The position numbers and the translations under genes were made by a program. A stretch of DNA of 64,000 nucleotides from NCBI RefSeq assembly GCF_007752345.1, contig NZ_CP036299.1, positions 4,188,001-4,252,000 of the forward strand, read 5' to 3'. Every line of letters starts with the position of its first letter. Position 1 is the first letter of the stretch. Shown here one piece after another: positions 10,489-19,829 of the stretch. Below the pieces are notes generated by a model. That model searched no databases and was not told where the DNA came from. It was given only the letters and a program-made list of their open reading frames with translations. The stretch comes from Planctopirus ephydatiae (GTDB lineage: Bacteria > Planctomycetota > Planctomycetia > Planctomycetales > Planctomycetaceae).

Positions 10489-10502
10489 TGTACAAAAATA
10501 CA
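10489..10502 (-). promoter_or_regulatory. Candidate SOS (LexA-type) operator upstream of recA
   Basis: On the coding strand the sequence reads TGTATTTTTGTACA, i.e. TGT-N8-ACA, resembling the core of the enterobacterial CTGT-N8-ACAG box. It lies about 70 bases before the recA start. An adjacent inverted repeat ACACG-N7-CGTGT (about 10474-10490) overlaps this stretch. The LexA motif of this lineage is not known to me, so this is a weak candidate. Confidence 0.3.
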
Positions 10503-10551
10503 AGAAACCAAATGAACAGTCAACACCCTGCATGAAATGGATTTGATTTCA

Positions 10552-11298
10552 TCACTTCGAAAGCTCTGCCAACACTTCTTCCGACACGCTGAAATTCGAC
10601 ATCACATTCTGAATGTCATCGTTGTCTTCGAGAGCATCTATCAAAGCCAGGACGGCTCGCCCCATCTCCAAATCCAGCTCGACCGTGTTCTGCGGTAACA
10701 TGGTGATTTCTGCAGATTCCGTCAGAATACCGGCCTTCTCCAGAGCTTCTCCCACAGGAGTAAATGTCTCTGGGGGACAAATCACTGAAAAACCACCAGC
10801 ATCGGTGGTGACATCCAACGCTCCAGCATCGAGCGCAATCTCCATGAGCGTGTCTTCATCGGTTACGCCTGCCTTCACCGCATAGAGCCCTCGGCGATCA
10901 AACATCCAGGCCACACAACCTGTGCTGCCAAGATTCCCACCATGGATATCAAAAATCCGGCGGACTTCACCTGCTGTGCGATTCCGGTTCTCTGTCAGAA
11001 TATCACAGAGGACAGCCACACCACCGGGGCCATAACCTTCATAGAGCACCTGCTCGTAATTGTCGGCCTGAAGCTCGCCTGTCCCTTTTTTGATCGCGCG
11101 CTCAATCGTATCGGCAGGCATGCTCGACTTCTTGGCGCGATCAATTGCGTAGCGCAGTGCAAGATTCGCAGCAGGATCTCCCCCCCGCTGTGCAGCCACA
11201 ATAATGGCCTTGGAAAGCTTGCCAAAGAGCTTCCCTCGCTTTTGATCGTATCGTCCCTTCTTGTGAGCGATATTCGCCCAATGGGAATGGCCAGCCAT
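10552..11298 (-). CDS. YebC/PmpR-family protein
   Basis: A 248-residue protein of the YebC/TACO1 family, with the conserved start MAGHSHWANIAHKKGRYDQK and the typical TENRNRTAGEVRRIF and GGNLGSTGCVAWMF blocks. The length matches the family (about 240-250). Members have been described as DNA-binding regulators and, more recently, as factors that relieve ribosome stalling; the sequence alone does not choose between these roles. The gene lies upstream of recA on the same strand with 131 bases between them, so it may or may not share transcription. Confidence 0.93.
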   Translation of the reverse strand: MAGHSHWANIAHKKGRYDQKRGKLFGKLSKAIIVAAQRGGDPAANLALRYAIDRAKKSSMPADTIERAIKKGTGELQADNYEQVLYEGYGPGGVAVLCDILTENRNRTAGEVRRIFDIHGGNLGSTGCVAWMFDRRGLYAVKAGVTDEDTLMEIALDAGALDVTTDAGGFSVICPPETFTPVGEALEKAGILTESAEITMLPQNTVELDLEMGRAVLALIDALEDNDDIQNVMSNFSVSEEVLAELSK

Positions 11299-11457
11299 AC
11301 TGTCTATCTCTTCTCAACTAGCAGATTCAGTTCAACAACTTACGACAAGGCGTGAGATTTCATCTCTTGAGCAGGCAGTGAACCTCGCAGAATGACCAGT
11401 TTCTGACTCGCGCACAAGGGCTTGATGACGGGGAGCCAGCTGACCATCGACAGAACA

Positions 11458-13887
11458 TCAGGACGTGGGCTCGACACCTTGAGGCTTACCCCCCGCTGGC
11501 TTGGCCTCTTCTTTGGGTTTGGCAGCCGTCCCTAACTTTTCTTCCAGTCGCTTGAGTAATTTCTCATCAGGGAGACGTTCAGCTCTCGACTTTTCCATCG
11601 CTTTTGCCCAGGCTTTCTGAGCGTCGGCGGCTCGACCCAGTTTGTCGTAAACATCTCCCAGATGTTCATAGATTGTGCCATCTCCACCCGTCCGCATTTC
11701 AGCGGCTTTTTCCAGTGGCGAAAGTGCCTCTTCATACTTTCCAAGCTTAAACAGCACCCAGCCCAGGCTGTCGAGATAAGCCGCATTTTCAGGTTCTGCT
11801 GCCACCGCCTTGCGGATCATTTTCTCGGCTTTCTCCAGGTTTTTTCCCTGGTCGGCATAGAGGTAGCCCAGATCATTATTGACCGAAATATCCTCTGGAT
11901 CTTCCTCCAGCACTTTTTCAAGGATCGCTTCCCCTCGAGGGATATCTCCCTGCATCACATAGATATTCGACAGGCTGAACTGGCACTGCCTTACAATCCG
12001 TGTCTCGCCGGGAAAATCCCGGAGCACAGTTTCAAACTGGGCAATCGCCTTTTCGAAATTGCGACTGTGATAGTAAATCCAGCCTTTCTGGAACTGCAGG
12101 ACAGCCGCCTGGGGAATCAGACGAATCGCCTGATCAATCGCTTCCAGTGCTCCTTCAGTATTCCCGTTCATCTCCCGGGCTTGAGACAACTGGAAGAGCA
12201 GGTTGGGCTTTCGATCAGCCATGGCGGGCTCTTCCAGGGCTTCTTCCAGAACTTGAGCAGCATCGGCATAGCGGTCGGCTTTCAGAAGCATTTCCGCCAG
12301 ATCGGAAAGCACAATCCCCCCACGATCGGGAGCAATCTCCTTGGCTTTGCGAAAGAATTCGATTGCAGCATCGATTTGCTCACCTTGAGAGGCCAGCTTG
12401 GCAACCAGGTAGGCCTCTTCAAAAGTCAATTCACGAGGCTCGGCCGTAGCCTGCCGACGGCCTGCATCAATCACCAGACCAACCAGTTCCCGATCCTTAG
12501 CCACCGACTCGAACTCGGCTTCAATCTCATCCACACCATCCGGTGGAGCCTGAGACAAGCCGCGACCTAACGTATCGAGCAGCTTATCTGCCACTTTCTG
12601 CTTGCGATACAAACGCGAAAGCCCCAGATATCCCTTTAAATCTCGCGAACCCTTCAACGAGGCTTCGTAGATTTTTTCGGCTTTTTCGTAATCACCACGA
12701 TCCGTCAGCTTCTCAGCCAGAAAGAACTGCAGTGTCGAATTCCGCTGGTCTTTTTCGGCAATCGCAGTCAAGCGATCAATCAACTCTCCCTCAAGACCAC
12801 TGCGGGAGAGAATCTGCGACAACAATTCGTAAGCTTCGCGGCCTTTGGATTGTCTTTGGGCATCGATGTATTTCTGAAGTTCCACCAGAGCCTCCGCCGG
12901 CTTACCTTCGAGAAGCAGCAGTTTGGCCTGATAGAAATTGACATTTCCCCTGCTGGCCTTCCCGGTTTTGACAGCCAATTCCAGGGCTTCTCGTGCAGGG
13001 GCCACCCGTTCCGCATCCAGGAGAACCTGTGCAACACGCTCAGCGCCCGTCCTGGGGTCATTCATCAGTTCGTTGCGGAATCTGGGATCGAGTTTGAACT
13101 CATCCGGCTTCTTAAACACTTTCAGCAGCAGTTCGTACTTATCGGCTGCCTTGGGAATATCACCCGTCGCCAGATACAGAATCGCCAGGTCTCGCTGCAG
13201 TCGGATCGCCCAGTTCGACAGGGGATCGAGTGTGGGAGAATTTGCTGCCTGTTCCAGAAACTTGATCGCCTCGGCCCCTTTCTGCTGGGCAGCCATTCCT
13301 GCGGCAAGAGTATGGAGAACTTCAAAGTCGGCAGGATCGAGATCGACAACTTTCATGGCCCAGGACATCGCCTGTGCAGGTTGTTCCTGAATCAGTGCAA
13401 TCTGCATCAGTTTGCGATACGTCTCGGCAGAGCCTGGGTTAAGTTCCGCAGCCCGCTGGTAAGCGGTATAGGCCCGCTTCCACTCCAGTCGAGATTCGAA
13501 CAATGAGCCCGACATGAACCACGCCAATGCCTCTGCCTGTTTTTCTTCGGCAGCAGTGCGCGGAGTTTTAGGATCGAGTGGAACAGCCGGTTCATCCAAC
13601 GTTTGCAATTGAATGACAGGCCCTGCGGGTACCTTGGGAGATCCAGCAGGCTGAGTTTCCTCAGAAGCTGCTGTTTTCTTTGTTGCCACTTCAGAGACCG
13701 GAGGCGGTGTGACAACCTCTTGAGCTGCCGCAGGCTTCAAGAAGGAATCGGCCAGTCCGTTCCCAGACACCACAGATATGGCTACAAAACAGGGAATCAT
13801 CAGGCCGAACTTGAAGAGTCGGAAACCTCCATCCCGTCGCAGACGAAATGCGGTCAGTCCCAGACTCCATTTACTGACGTGTTCCAT
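11458..13887 (-). CDS. Exported TPR-repeat protein
   Basis: An 809-residue protein made almost entirely of tetratricopeptide repeats. Clear units include AYQRAAELNPGSAETYRKLM, AIDQAIRLIPQAAVLQFQKG and ALSPLEKAAEMRTGGDGTIY. The N-terminus has a basic stretch (RLRRDGGFRLFK) followed by a hydrophobic segment (FGLMIPCFVAISVVSGNGLA), giving a signal peptide or anchor. A Pro/Thr-rich linker and a charged Lys/Pro-rich tail frame the repeats. It probably serves as a scaffold in the periplasm or on a membrane; no enzymatic motif is visible. The start at 13887 is chosen because GAGGGGCAGGG precedes it, unlike the Met 30 bases upstream. Confidence 0.85.
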   Translation of the reverse strand: MEHVSKWSLGLTAFRLRRDGGFRLFKFGLMIPCFVAISVVSGNGLADSFLKPAAAQEVVTPPPVSEVATKKTAASEETQPAGSPKVPAGPVIQLQTLDEPAVPLDPKTPRTAAEEKQAEALAWFMSGSLFESRLEWKRAYTAYQRAAELNPGSAETYRKLMQIALIQEQPAQAMSWAMKVVDLDPADFEVLHTLAAGMAAQQKGAEAIKFLEQAANSPTLDPLSNWAIRLQRDLAILYLATGDIPKAADKYELLLKVFKKPDEFKLDPRFRNELMNDPRTGAERVAQVLLDAERVAPAREALELAVKTGKASRGNVNFYQAKLLLLEGKPAEALVELQKYIDAQRQSKGREAYELLSQILSRSGLEGELIDRLTAIAEKDQRNSTLQFFLAEKLTDRGDYEKAEKIYEASLKGSRDLKGYLGLSRLYRKQKVADKLLDTLGRGLSQAPPDGVDEIEAEFESVAKDRELVGLVIDAGRRQATAEPRELTFEEAYLVAKLASQGEQIDAAIEFFRKAKEIAPDRGGIVLSDLAEMLLKADRYADAAQVLEEALEEPAMADRKPNLLFQLSQAREMNGNTEGALEAIDQAIRLIPQAAVLQFQKGWIYYHSRNFEKAIAQFETVLRDFPGETRIVRQCQFSLSNIYVMQGDIPRGEAILEKVLEEDPEDISVNNDLGYLYADQGKNLEKAEKMIRKAVAAEPENAAYLDSLGWVLFKLGKYEEALSPLEKAAEMRTGGDGTIYEHLGDVYDKLGRAADAQKAWAKAMEKSRAERLPDEKLLKRLEEKLGTAAKPKEEAKPAGGKPQGVEPTS

Positions 13888-14233
13888 TCCCTGCCCCTCA
13901 AGATTTTCCCTGGGCATCTGCTGAAGACGCGGTGTTCACGTCCAGCGACGATTCAACATTTAACACAATTCGATTGTAGCCCTGAATGTCCTTGGGCAGC
14001 AAACCGAAGTTTGACGAAAGTCCGCTTTGGGCAAGGTTCGATGGATCACATTTTCGAAAGCTGGTTCGCAAGAGAAGCCACGAGAAGAGTGTCTCTTCGT
14101 CAGAAACCAACCCACGGAGTCGAATGGACTACCTTTCGGGAACTTTTGGCCACCCGAGCCAGCGCACAAAAACAAAGGTCCCTGGGAGCAGGTATCAGCC
14201 GGTTACGGAGTGACATCTCCCGAGCCTTAACCG
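13888..14233. other. Intergenic region between two minus-strand genes
   Basis: About 345 bases with no convincing coding frame on either strand and no strong terminator hairpin. It presumably holds the promoter of the TPR gene at 11458-13887. I see no repeat or RNA signature in it. Confidence 0.4.
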
Positions 14234-15379
14234 CTACGATTTGGACTTGCCAGCTTTTTTCACAGGGGCTGCCTTGCTCTTGGCAGAGGTAGTTTTCGCA
14301 TCCCCCTTCGCTGTCTTGGCTGAAGACGCAGCTTTGGCAGATTTCTTGTCAGGCGCCGCTTTTGAAGCCGCCTTCGTGCTGGGTGCCTTTTCGGCTTTTT
14401 CTGTCTTCTCAGTCTTTTTGGCAGTTGAGCTCACAGCCTTTGAAGTCGCTGCCTTTTCAGTGCTTTCCTTAGTCGCCTTAGGAGCTTTCTTAGTAACTGC
14501 CTTGGTAGGCTTGTCATCGACCGCTTTGGTGCCTTTGGGGCCTTTTGTTGTCGGGCCAGCCGCAACATCGACTTCTGTGGTCTTCTCTCCAGACTTGGGA
14601 GACTTGGGACCACCCTTGGCTTTAGGCTCGGTCTGCTTCTTCAGCTTCTCCCAGTAGGCGGCAGGCCCGAGCTTCATGAGTTCAGCGAGTCGTTCCATCG
14701 CGGTCCCGGCATCGAAACCTTCTGGTGAATGCGGGTAAACCTCTTTATTGAAGGCACTTCGCAGATTGGAATCTGTCGCCAGAGCACGAATCATCCCACA
14801 AAAACTATCCACTTCTGCTTTTTTGACAGTGGACTTAAGCGACTCACTGATTTCGTCAGCACTTTGTCCGGGCATCGCCAGTCCCAGCCAGACCAGTGTA
14901 TGAATCGAGCTTTCATCCAGAGGGATGACATGCGCACCAAGAACTGCATGCAGTGTGTAAGTTCTGACAAAGGCGGTAGCCGACTTGATTTTCACAAGTT
15001 GCTTCTGGGCCAGTTCGAGTGTCCGCTTTTTGAGCCCTTCGAACTCGAAAGTATAATTCTTATCGAAGACATGCTGCAGCACGCCTTTGTAACGATAAGC
15101 CTTCCATTCGCTGTTATGGAGCGACCCCAGAGCCTCCTGTAGTTCGGTCACAGAACTGACACGGGCTTCGTTCAGGTCTGTAAAGGCTGCTCTCAATTGC
15201 TCATAAGCAGCCTGAGCATCTTCAATCGGTGAATCTTCCAGGCAGACTGCAAAGAGCATCGTTTCCAGAACCGGAAACTCGGGAGACGATGGCAGTTTAT
15301 GAAGCTTTTTGACAACCGGATGAAGCTTCTTCAGAAGTGCCTGCTTGTCGGCGGTTTTTGTTCGTACGGCAGAGGCCAT
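14234..15379 (-). CDS. Putative HhH-GPD/endonuclease-III-like protein with histone H1-like tail
   Basis: A 381-residue protein in two parts. Residues 1-240 resemble the endonuclease III helical fold: PEFPVLETMLFAVCLED matches the first helices, AAFTDLNEARVSSVTELQEA the middle, and HAVLGAHVIPLDESSIHTL the region that in Nth carries the catalytic Asp (here in IPLDES). The helix-hairpin-helix LPGVGxK motif and its catalytic Lys are not visible, nor are the four Cys of the iron-sulfur cluster, so glycosylase activity is doubtful. Residues 250-381 are almost only Lys, Ala, Thr, Ser and Pro (for example KKAPKATKESTEKAATSKAV), like histone H1 or bacterial Hc1-type tails that bind DNA. It lies downstream of rbfA on the same strand. 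The fold assignment is by eye only. Confidence 0.6.
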   Translation of the reverse strand: MASAVRTKTADKQALLKKLHPVVKKLHKLPSSPEFPVLETMLFAVCLEDSPIEDAQAAYEQLRAAFTDLNEARVSSVTELQEALGSLHNSEWKAYRYKGVLQHVFDKNYTFEFEGLKKRTLELAQKQLVKIKSATAFVRTYTLHAVLGAHVIPLDESSIHTLVWLGLAMPGQSADEISESLKSTVKKAEVDSFCGMIRALATDSNLRSAFNKEVYPHSPEGFDAGTAMERLAELMKLGPAAYWEKLKKQTEPKAKGGPKSPKSGEKTTEVDVAAGPTTKGPKGTKAVDDKPTKAVTKKAPKATKESTEKAATSKAVSSTAKKTEKTEKAEKAPSTKAASKAAPDKKSAKAASSAKTAKGDAKTTSAKSKAAPVKKAGKSKS

Positions 15380-15611
15380 CGTGTGTTTCTTCCGCAGTCA
15401 GGTTCCGGGAAATACCACTGTTCTATCAACTTCCGTCACGACGATCATGTTCGTCGGGAATGATGGCAACATCATACAAGAGGAACGTCCCATCATTCCG
15501 GAGGAATTCCACTGAATTTCAATTCTCAGTTCATGAGCAGCCACCAACCACCAGCCAGAGCAGATTGATCTTCGATTTTCATGCACAAGGTTTGTTCTTT
15601 AGTCGCAGACT

Positions 15612-16421
15612 TTATACCGATTTTGATTCACCAGAGACATCTGTATCACCCGCCGCACCATCAGAAACTCGACCCAAGTCTTCACTGGTCACCACTGGAT
15701 CTACGGCACTCGATGAGGATGCCTCCTCGTTCAATTCGCCAGCTTCTTCCGCTTCATCGGCCTCAAATTCTTCATCATAAAGATCGTCATCCAGAGAATC
15801 TTCCCCCTCCTCTTCGGCTTCATCGGTGTCAGCTTCATCGGTGTCAACTTCATCGCTGTCAGCCTCATCGCTGTCAGCCTCATCGCTGTCAGCCTCATCG
15901 CTGTCAGCCTCATCGCTGTCAGCCTCATCGCTGTCAGCCTCATCGCTGTCAGCCTCATCGCTGTCAGCCTCATCGCTGTCAGCCTCATCGCTGTCAGCCT
16001 CATCGCTGTCAGCCTCATCGCTGTCAGCCTCATCGCTGTCAGCCTCATCGCTGTCAGCCTCATCGCTGTCAGCCTCATCAGTGGGAAGAACCTCTCGCAA
16101 GGCTATTGACGTTTCAATACTCCGCTTGACCCCCTGATCGAGCACAAATGTCAGCACCGGGGTATAGCGCGTCTCCAGTCGGTCTGCGATCTTGGCCTGA
16201 AAGAAGCCGCAGGCTGATTGCAAACCGTGCATGCACAAAGACTGCTCTTTGGGAGTCCCCATCACCGAAACATGAACTCGTGCGGTTCGCATATCCGGAG
16301 CCACCTCTGCCGAAAGAACAGTGACGTTCTTGACGCGTGGATCACGGATATGCCGCATGATCGTCAGGCTGACTGTTTCCAGCACAGCCTGAGAAGCCTT
16401 TGCAAGTCGTCGAGACATCAT
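15612..16421 (-). CDS. rbfA: Ribosome-binding factor A with long acidic repeat tail
   Basis: A 269-residue protein. The first 115 residues are RbfA, a KH-like 16S rRNA maturation factor of the 30S subunit, with SLTIMRHIRDPRVKNVTVLS and the downstream LDQGVKRSIETSIALREVLP. The remainder is a very acidic tail of DEADS pentapeptides, then DEVDTDEADTDE and an Asp/Glu-rich end. Typical RbfA is about 110-140 residues, so the tail more than doubles it. The tail is encoded by tandem DNA repeats described separately. It follows infB with an 82-base gap, the usual nusA-infB-rbfA order. Two tandem ATG codons exist at 16421 and 16418. Confidence 0.9.
   Translation of the reverse strand: MMSRRLAKASQAVLETVSLTIMRHIRDPRVKNVTVLSAEVAPDMRTARVHVSVMGTPKEQSLCMHGLQSACGFFQAKIADRLETRYTPVLTFVLDQGVKRSIETSIALREVLPTDEADSDEADSDEADSDEADSDEADSDEADSDEADSDEADSDEADSDEADSDEADSDEADSDEADSDEADSDEADSDEVDTDEADTDEAEEEGEDSLDDDLYDEEFEADEAEEAGELNEEASSSSAVDPVVTSEDLGRVSDGAAGDTDVSGESKSV
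15825..16079 (-). repeat. Tandem 15-bp repeat array inside rbfA
   Basis: Fifteen identical units of GCTGTCAGCCTCATC on the plus strand fill 15855-16079, preceded by two diverged units (15825-15839 and 15840-15854). On the coding strand each unit encodes Asp-Glu-Ala-Asp-Ser. Complete identity at the DNA level, including synonymous positions, suggests recent or ongoing copy-number change by slippage or unequal recombination. Because the unit is a multiple of three, copy changes keep the frame. There are no spacers, so this is not a CRISPR array. Confidence 0.97.
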
Positions 16422-16503
16422 GGCTGTAGTGCCTTATGGCGATAGCGCCTTTACCTATATCCTCACCAGAACTACGACAGCCCGGGATCCAGCATTTCCA
16501 CCC

Positions 16504-19500
16504 TTAATCGAATGTCCGTTTGACTTCTTCGATCTTGTAGGCTTCCAGCAGATCCCCTTCCTTCACGTCATTAAATCCTTCCAGTCGGATACCGCATTCC
16601 ATCCCTTCGCGAACCTCACGGCTGTCGTCTTTCTCACGCCTGAGCGAGGCAATCGCGTAAGAGTTCAGCACCTTCTGGTCTCGAATCACATGGATGCGGT
16701 TGGTTCGCTCGATCGTTCCATTCAACACGCGGCAACCGGCAATTGTGCCAAAACGACTGATATTGAACGTTTGCAGGACAATCGCCCGGCCCAGTGTGAC
16801 TTCCTTCTTGGCCGGCTTGAGCATCCCTTCCAGAGTCTGCTTAATTTCGTCAATCACTTCATAAATGATGTTGTAACGGCGGATTTCCACATTCTCCTGC
16901 AGTGCCAGAGCCGCTGCCCGGTCTTCAGGAATCACATGGAAGGCAATAATGATTGCCGAAGAAGCACTGGCGAGATAGACATCACTTTCGTTGACGCCAC
17001 CGACACCTTCGTGCAGGATGCGAACGCGAACTTCGGGATGTTCAAACTTCCCGATTTCACTTCGCAGAGCTTCCAGAGAACCTGGCGTATCGGCCTTAAC
17101 GATCACACCCAGATCCTGAATTTCACCCTCGCGGGCAGCGTTGAGAATATCTTCCAGCGTTCGTTTACCACCGCGCGAAGAGAGCGAGACCTGTCGGCCA
17201 GCCATCCGTCGCCGCTCGGCAATCTCACGAGCCAGATCCAGATCGTCGAGCACCACAAACTTATCACCAGGAGCAGGAACGATATCGAGACCTGCCAGCA
17301 TGACCGGTGTCGATGGCGGAGCTTCATCGAGTTCCTGCTGATGTTCGTTGAAAATGGACCGTACTTTGCCGTAAGCCTGCCCACACAGAACGACGTCTCC
17401 GCGACGGAGTGTCCCCTTCTGCACAATGAGCCAGGCCAGTGGACCGCGACCTTCATCACGGAAGGCTTCGAGGCAGGCCCCGGTGGCGGGACGCTGCGAA
17501 TTCGCCTTGAACTCATTGAGTTCTGCGGTCAGCAATAATGTTTCCAGCAGTTCATCCAGACCTTCGCCAGATAAACCGGAGGTGCGTACGACTTCAGTGT
17601 CTCCACCCCATTCGGCAGCCAGCACGTTCTGGGCAGCCAGTTCCTGAAGGACACGCTGCTCATTTCGATCAGGCAGGTCAACCTTATTCAGTGCGACAAC
17701 CAGTGGCACACCGGCGGCTTTGGCATGAGCAATACATTCCACAGTCTGAGGCATGACACCGTCATTCGCAGCCACCACCAGCACAACGATATCAGTCACG
17801 TTGGCGCCGCGAGCACGCATTTCACCAAATGCCGCGTGGCCGGGAGTATCCACGAATGTCAGCTTCTGACCATTCTTCGTTACCTGATAAGCTGCAATAT
17901 GCTGGGTAATACCCCCATGTTCGGAGGCAGCCACGTTCGCAGATCGAAGCTTGTCGACCAGAGTCGTCTTGCCGTGATCGACGTGCCCGAGAATCGTGAT
18001 GATTGGTGGTCGATTTTCCAGAACCGAGGGATCGTCTGGGAGATCGATGTATTCCTGCAGTTCGTCTTCGACATCTTTGGGTTTGACGATCTTGAGATCA
18101 ACGCCCAGTTCCAGAGAGAGTTCGAGGGCTGTCTCTTCATGCAGCAGGCTGTTGATCGTCAACATTTCGCCACGTTTGAAGAGAATCCCAAGGATCTGCT
18201 TGGCCGGCCGGCCAATCGCTTCCGAAAGAGAGCGAACAGTGAGTGGTGGCTCAATTTCGGCTGTTGTTTTGAGCTGTGTGGTTTGCTTCTGACCGGGCCG
18301 ACGAATGAGCTTGCGAACGGCCTTACGTTCGGCAACTTCTTCTTCCTCAGAAGAACGAACATCTTTCGTCCGCTTGACCCGGCGGGCTTCACGGACTTCT
18401 TCCATACCAGCACCCAAGGCATTTTTATCTGCCTTTTTGCCACCGGCACGACCCTCCATGATATCCGCAAGATCGGCTTTGTTCTTTTCGTCACTGCCGC
18501 GGCGACCACCGCTACCAGCGACTCGATCTCCCAGAGGAGAATGTGTGACCAGCTTACCTTTGATATCAATACGGATATCAGGTACCTGGGCTTTGACGTC
18601 TTCTTTACGAGCGACCGGGCCGCCACTGAATGGCGCCAGATTCGCAACACCCGGCACATTCATGCGGGGGCGGTTGGAGGGCTCATTCCCTCCTCGATTC
18701 ACAGGGGGTGCTGCTCCACCACCCGGAGCCGGCGGCCCTTGAGTGGCTGCCTGCTCACCTCGCGAAGGAGTTCCTCGACTGCTCATTCCCATATCACGCA
18801 TGGGGCGACTGCCGACCGCACGCATCGGCCCACCGGCCATGCGAGAAGGCATCGAAGGACGTTCCGGCACACCCGAAACACGATTGGCCGAATCCTGTGA
18901 TGGCTGCGAAGTCCCACCCTCCCCACCATTCCCAGCGCCGGGTGCCGAACGCTGCAATGTTTTGGAACCGGCACCCTGTGAAGCATCAGTTCCAGCATTG
19001 CCTTTCGCACTGACAGAACCACGCGAGGTCATCTGGTGTTCACGCACAGGTGTTGGCGGAGTCACTGACTCGACAGTCGCAGAGCTTGATTCGTCACCAG
19101 AATCGGTTTCACCAGCCACATCGGCAGTGGTAATCGCTGCTTCTGTGGATGCTTCGATTTCAGTCGAAACTTCGGTGTCGTGCGAGCCAACGACAGTCGC
19201 CTCAGTCTGCCCGAATGAGTCTTCCTGAGCCTCAACCTCTTGAACTTCGGGCGAAAACTCTCCATCCAGCTCCCGGGGAGCTTCGTGAACAGGTTGGAGA
19301 TTTCCTGAAGCTGTCGGCTTAGCCGCGGGGGATTTGGAAATCATATCCCGAAGTTTGCGAACCGCTCCCGCCAGCTCACGAACATGTTCTTCGCGCTGGG
19401 GCGTCACAGGAGCTTCACCTCCCGGAGCAGTCATCACGGTGGTTGAACCACCGTTGCGGATAATTGCCAGAACACGATCGCGTTCCTCTGGCGAGATACT

Positions 19501-19608
19501 GGCCAGGGCAGAGTTCTTGACCACAATGCCAGCCTTAGCGCAGTGCTCGATCAACAGCCTGCTGTCCATATCGAGCTCTTTGGCAAGAGCGAAAATTCGA
19601 ATCTTCAA
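16504..19608 (-). CDS. infB: Translation initiation factor IF-2
   Basis: A 1034-residue IF-2, the GTPase that places initiator tRNA on the 30S subunit. The N-terminus [20 protein letters not shown] is a typical IF2-N module. A long low-complexity Ser/Gly/Pro/Arg-rich stretch (about 80-380) follows, then the G domain with [31 protein letters not shown] and NKVDL. Domain 2 and C-terminal domains end in EVKRTFD. It is longer than E. coli IF-2 (890) owing to the N-terminal linker. The start is TTG with GAGGA eight bases upstream. nusA lies upstream and rbfA downstream. Confidence 0.97.
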   Translation of the reverse strand: MKIRIFALAKELDMDSRLLIEHCAKAGIVVKNSALASISPEERDRVLAIIRNGGSTTVMTAPGGEAPVTPQREEHVRELAGAVRKLRDMISKSPAAKPTASGNLQPVHEAPRELDGEFSPEVQEVEAQEDSFGQTEATVVGSHDTEVSTEIEASTEAAITTADVAGETDSGDESSSATVESVTPPTPVREHQMTSRGSVSAKGNAGTDASQGAGSKTLQRSAPGAGNGGEGGTSQPSQDSANRVSGVPERPSMPSRMAGGPMRAVGSRPMRDMGMSSRGTPSRGEQAATQGPPAPGGGAAPPVNRGGNEPSNRPRMNVPGVANLAPFSGGPVARKEDVKAQVPDIRIDIKGKLVTHSPLGDRVAGSGGRRGSDEKNKADLADIMEGRAGGKKADKNALGAGMEEVREARRVKRTKDVRSSEEEEVAERKAVRKLIRRPGQKQTTQLKTTAEIEPPLTVRSLSEAIGRPAKQILGILFKRGEMLTINSLLHEETALELSLELGVDLKIVKPKDVEDELQEYIDLPDDPSVLENRPPIITILGHVDHGKTTLVDKLRSANVAASEHGGITQHIAAYQVTKNGQKLTFVDTPGHAAFGEMRARGANVTDIVVLVVAANDGVMPQTVECIAHAKAAGVPLVVALNKVDLPDRNEQRVLQELAAQNVLAAEWGGDTEVVRTSGLSGEGLDELLETLLLTAELNEFKANSQRPATGACLEAFRDEGRGPLAWLIVQKGTLRRGDVVLCGQAYGKVRSIFNEHQQELDEAPPSTPVMLAGLDIVPAPGDKFVVLDDLDLAREIAERRRMAGRQVSLSSRGGKRTLEDILNAAREGEIQDLGVIVKADTPGSLEALRSEIGKFEHPEVRVRILHEGVGGVNESDVYLASASSAIIIAFHVIPEDRAAALALQENVEIRRYNIIYEVIDEIKQTLEGMLKPAKKEVTLGRAIVLQTFNISRFGTIAGCRVLNGTIERTNRIHVIRDQKVLNSYAIASLRREKDDSREVREGMECGIRLEGFNDVKEGDLLEAYKIEEVKRTFD

Positions 19609-19829
19609 ACGCTCGTTCCTCTGTTCAAAACAAGAGTCAGACTCTCAAACAGGAGTCTGTCAATTCTGCCCGGCAGAATCATTTCTCAGTATGTCGACTT
19701 AATTCAGAATCCCGGCTCGAATCAGGAGTTCCTGAGTACGCTCCGGAGTCAAAATCGCGACCTGACCGCCTAACATCCATTAACCAATTCACACCATCGC
19801 CTGACTGGTAAACACCAGCCTTTGATCGA

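Noticed and set aside
11662-12570. Plus-strand open frame of 302 codons
   Set aside because: Antisense to the TPR gene; no domain or ribosome binding site.
15825-16079. Possible CRISPR array
   Set aside because: The 15-bp units are directly adjacent without spacers and encode an in-frame peptide repeat.
15581-16129. Plus-strand open frame rich in His-Arg-Cys-Gln repeats
   Set aside because: It is the antisense reading of the 15-bp repeat array inside rbfA; any unit of 15 bases without a stop stays open in several frames.
16420-17538. Plus-strand open frame of 372 codons opposite infB
   Set aside because: Antisense to the conserved GTPase and C-terminal domains of IF-2; no recognisable family.
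17725-18900. Plus-strand open frame of 391 codons opposite infB
   Set aside because: Antisense to the G domain and linker of IF-2; composition is typical of a shadow frame.
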